Shown here in pieces: positions 5,261 through 5,705 of a DNA stretch of 5,705 nucleotides (within the stretch, counting starts at the first letter, position 1; every line of letters starts with the position of its first letter). The translations under genes and the position numbers were made by a program. Origin of the DNA: Myxococcales bacterium (GTDB taxonomy: Bacteria; Myxococcota_C; UBA6777); the NCBI GenBank assembly GCA_027005175.1, contig JALTMC010000244.1, positions 1 to 5,705 of the forward strand, given 5' to 3'. The notes under the pieces were generated by a model that saw nothing but the letters and a program-made list of their open reading frames with translations, searched no databases and was not told where the DNA came from.

Positions 5261-5705
5261 GAGTCCAGGCGCAGATCAGACCACCCATAAGAGCGATACA
5301 AACAGTCCAGTAGCCTGTGTTGATGGCGATGTATTTAAAGCCTTTGCGCTCAAACATCGCATTGGTAGCGATGATCGGCAAGACAAAAAAGATTCCATTC
5401 ACGACACCGTGAAAAGCACCATGTTTGAAGGTCCGGAAGGCGCCGCCATAATGTTTCATAAAGTTCGCGAGATAGATAGCGATTTGCGATCCATCTTTAC
5501 CAAACCCGGGAGCTTTCATGACAGCGGAGAAGATATGCATCTGGTGAATCACCACGGGAGCCAGTGCCACAGCAAGCATCATCCCAAAAACAAGAGAGAG
5601 ACCAAAAACTAAGGGCATATTCATCTCCTTTGTGTTCTCTTTTGTCATACCACTCGCGTTGATCCAGTCTGTCCCAAACACCTTGGTATGGTACCAAAGG
5701 AACCC
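5256..5705 (-). CDS. DUF1761 family membrane protein, 5' end outside the window
   Basis: 149 residues are visible and the frame has no stop before the window edge. Reading from the edge gives GFLWYHTKVFGTDW, which fits the conserved start region of DUF1761 proteins (an LWY motif followed by FG-x-x-W). The apparent GTG start at 5681 is thus internal and the true start lies beyond 5705. Further hydrophobic segments follow: about 31-54 (MPLVFGLSLVFGMMLAVALA), 97-113 (AFHGVVNGIFFVLPIIA) and 124-146 (YIAINTGYWTVCIALMGGL), so with the cut-off first helix a four-helix inner-membrane protein is likely. An internal AAGGAG six bases before an in-frame ATG (5618) could start a shorter 120-residue form. 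Biochemical function of the family is unknown. The stop lies inside the 73-bp repeat array. Confidence 0.85.
   Translation of the reverse strand, partial: GFLWYHTKVFGTDWINASGMTKENTKEMNMPLVFGLSLVFGMMLAVALAPVVIHQMHIFSAVMKAPGFGKDGSQIAIYLANFMKHYGGAFRTFKHGAFHGVVNGIFFVLPIIATNAMFERKGFKYIAINTGYWTVCIALMGGLICAWTP

Noticed and set aside
1-5705. tRNA, rRNA, insertion sequence or integrase
   Set aside because: No cloverleaf, rRNA segment, transposase motif or terminal inverted repeats with target duplication were recognised.

Overview
The window carries four protein genes and an unusually dense set of tandem repeats at gene ends. Base composition is moderate, somewhat under 50% GC by eye. A bacterial Spondin_N lipoprotein next to a Kazal/VWC/eight-cysteine secreted-type protein is a pairing I associate with Myxococcota and related former Deltaproteobacteria. 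That host assignment is inference; no rRNA or other phylogenetic marker is present.

Layout: 1-103 is a non-coding C/G-rich stretch with a strong hairpin, followed at 104-165 by a perfect 31-bp tandem duplication that begins at the stop codon of the first gene. 162-3119 (minus) encodes a 985-residue multidomain protein: HIT nucleotide hydrolase/transferase, HKD (phospholipase-D-type) nuclease, SF2 helicase, and a conserved C-terminal extension. 3120-3213 is a 94-bp spacer with a good ribosome binding site and repeated ATTCGT boxes. 3214-4008 (minus) encodes a Spondin_N outer-membrane lipoprotein. Diverging from it, 4026-4802 (plus) encodes a protein with 26 cysteines that looks secreted but lacks a signal peptide, so its 5' end is probably lost or replaced. 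4803-5255 is non-coding and almost wholly repeats: about four degenerate copies of the last ~16 codons plus stop of the cysteine-rich gene, then a 34-bp-period pair, then about 2.5 copies of a 73-bp unit that runs into the stop codon of the last gene. 5256-5705 (minus) is a DUF1761 membrane protein whose frame stays open to the window edge, so its start lies outside.

The genes do not form an obvious pathway. The lipoprotein and the HIT-HKD-helicase protein share a strand and could be co-transcribed, but the 94-bp spacer and separate ribosome binding site make this uncertain. The helicase protein is the best candidate for a nucleic-acid processing or defence role; no methyltransferase, second defence gene or transposase is visible beside it. 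The most unusual structural observation is that three of the four gene 3' ends carry tandem duplications that include or abut the stop codon.
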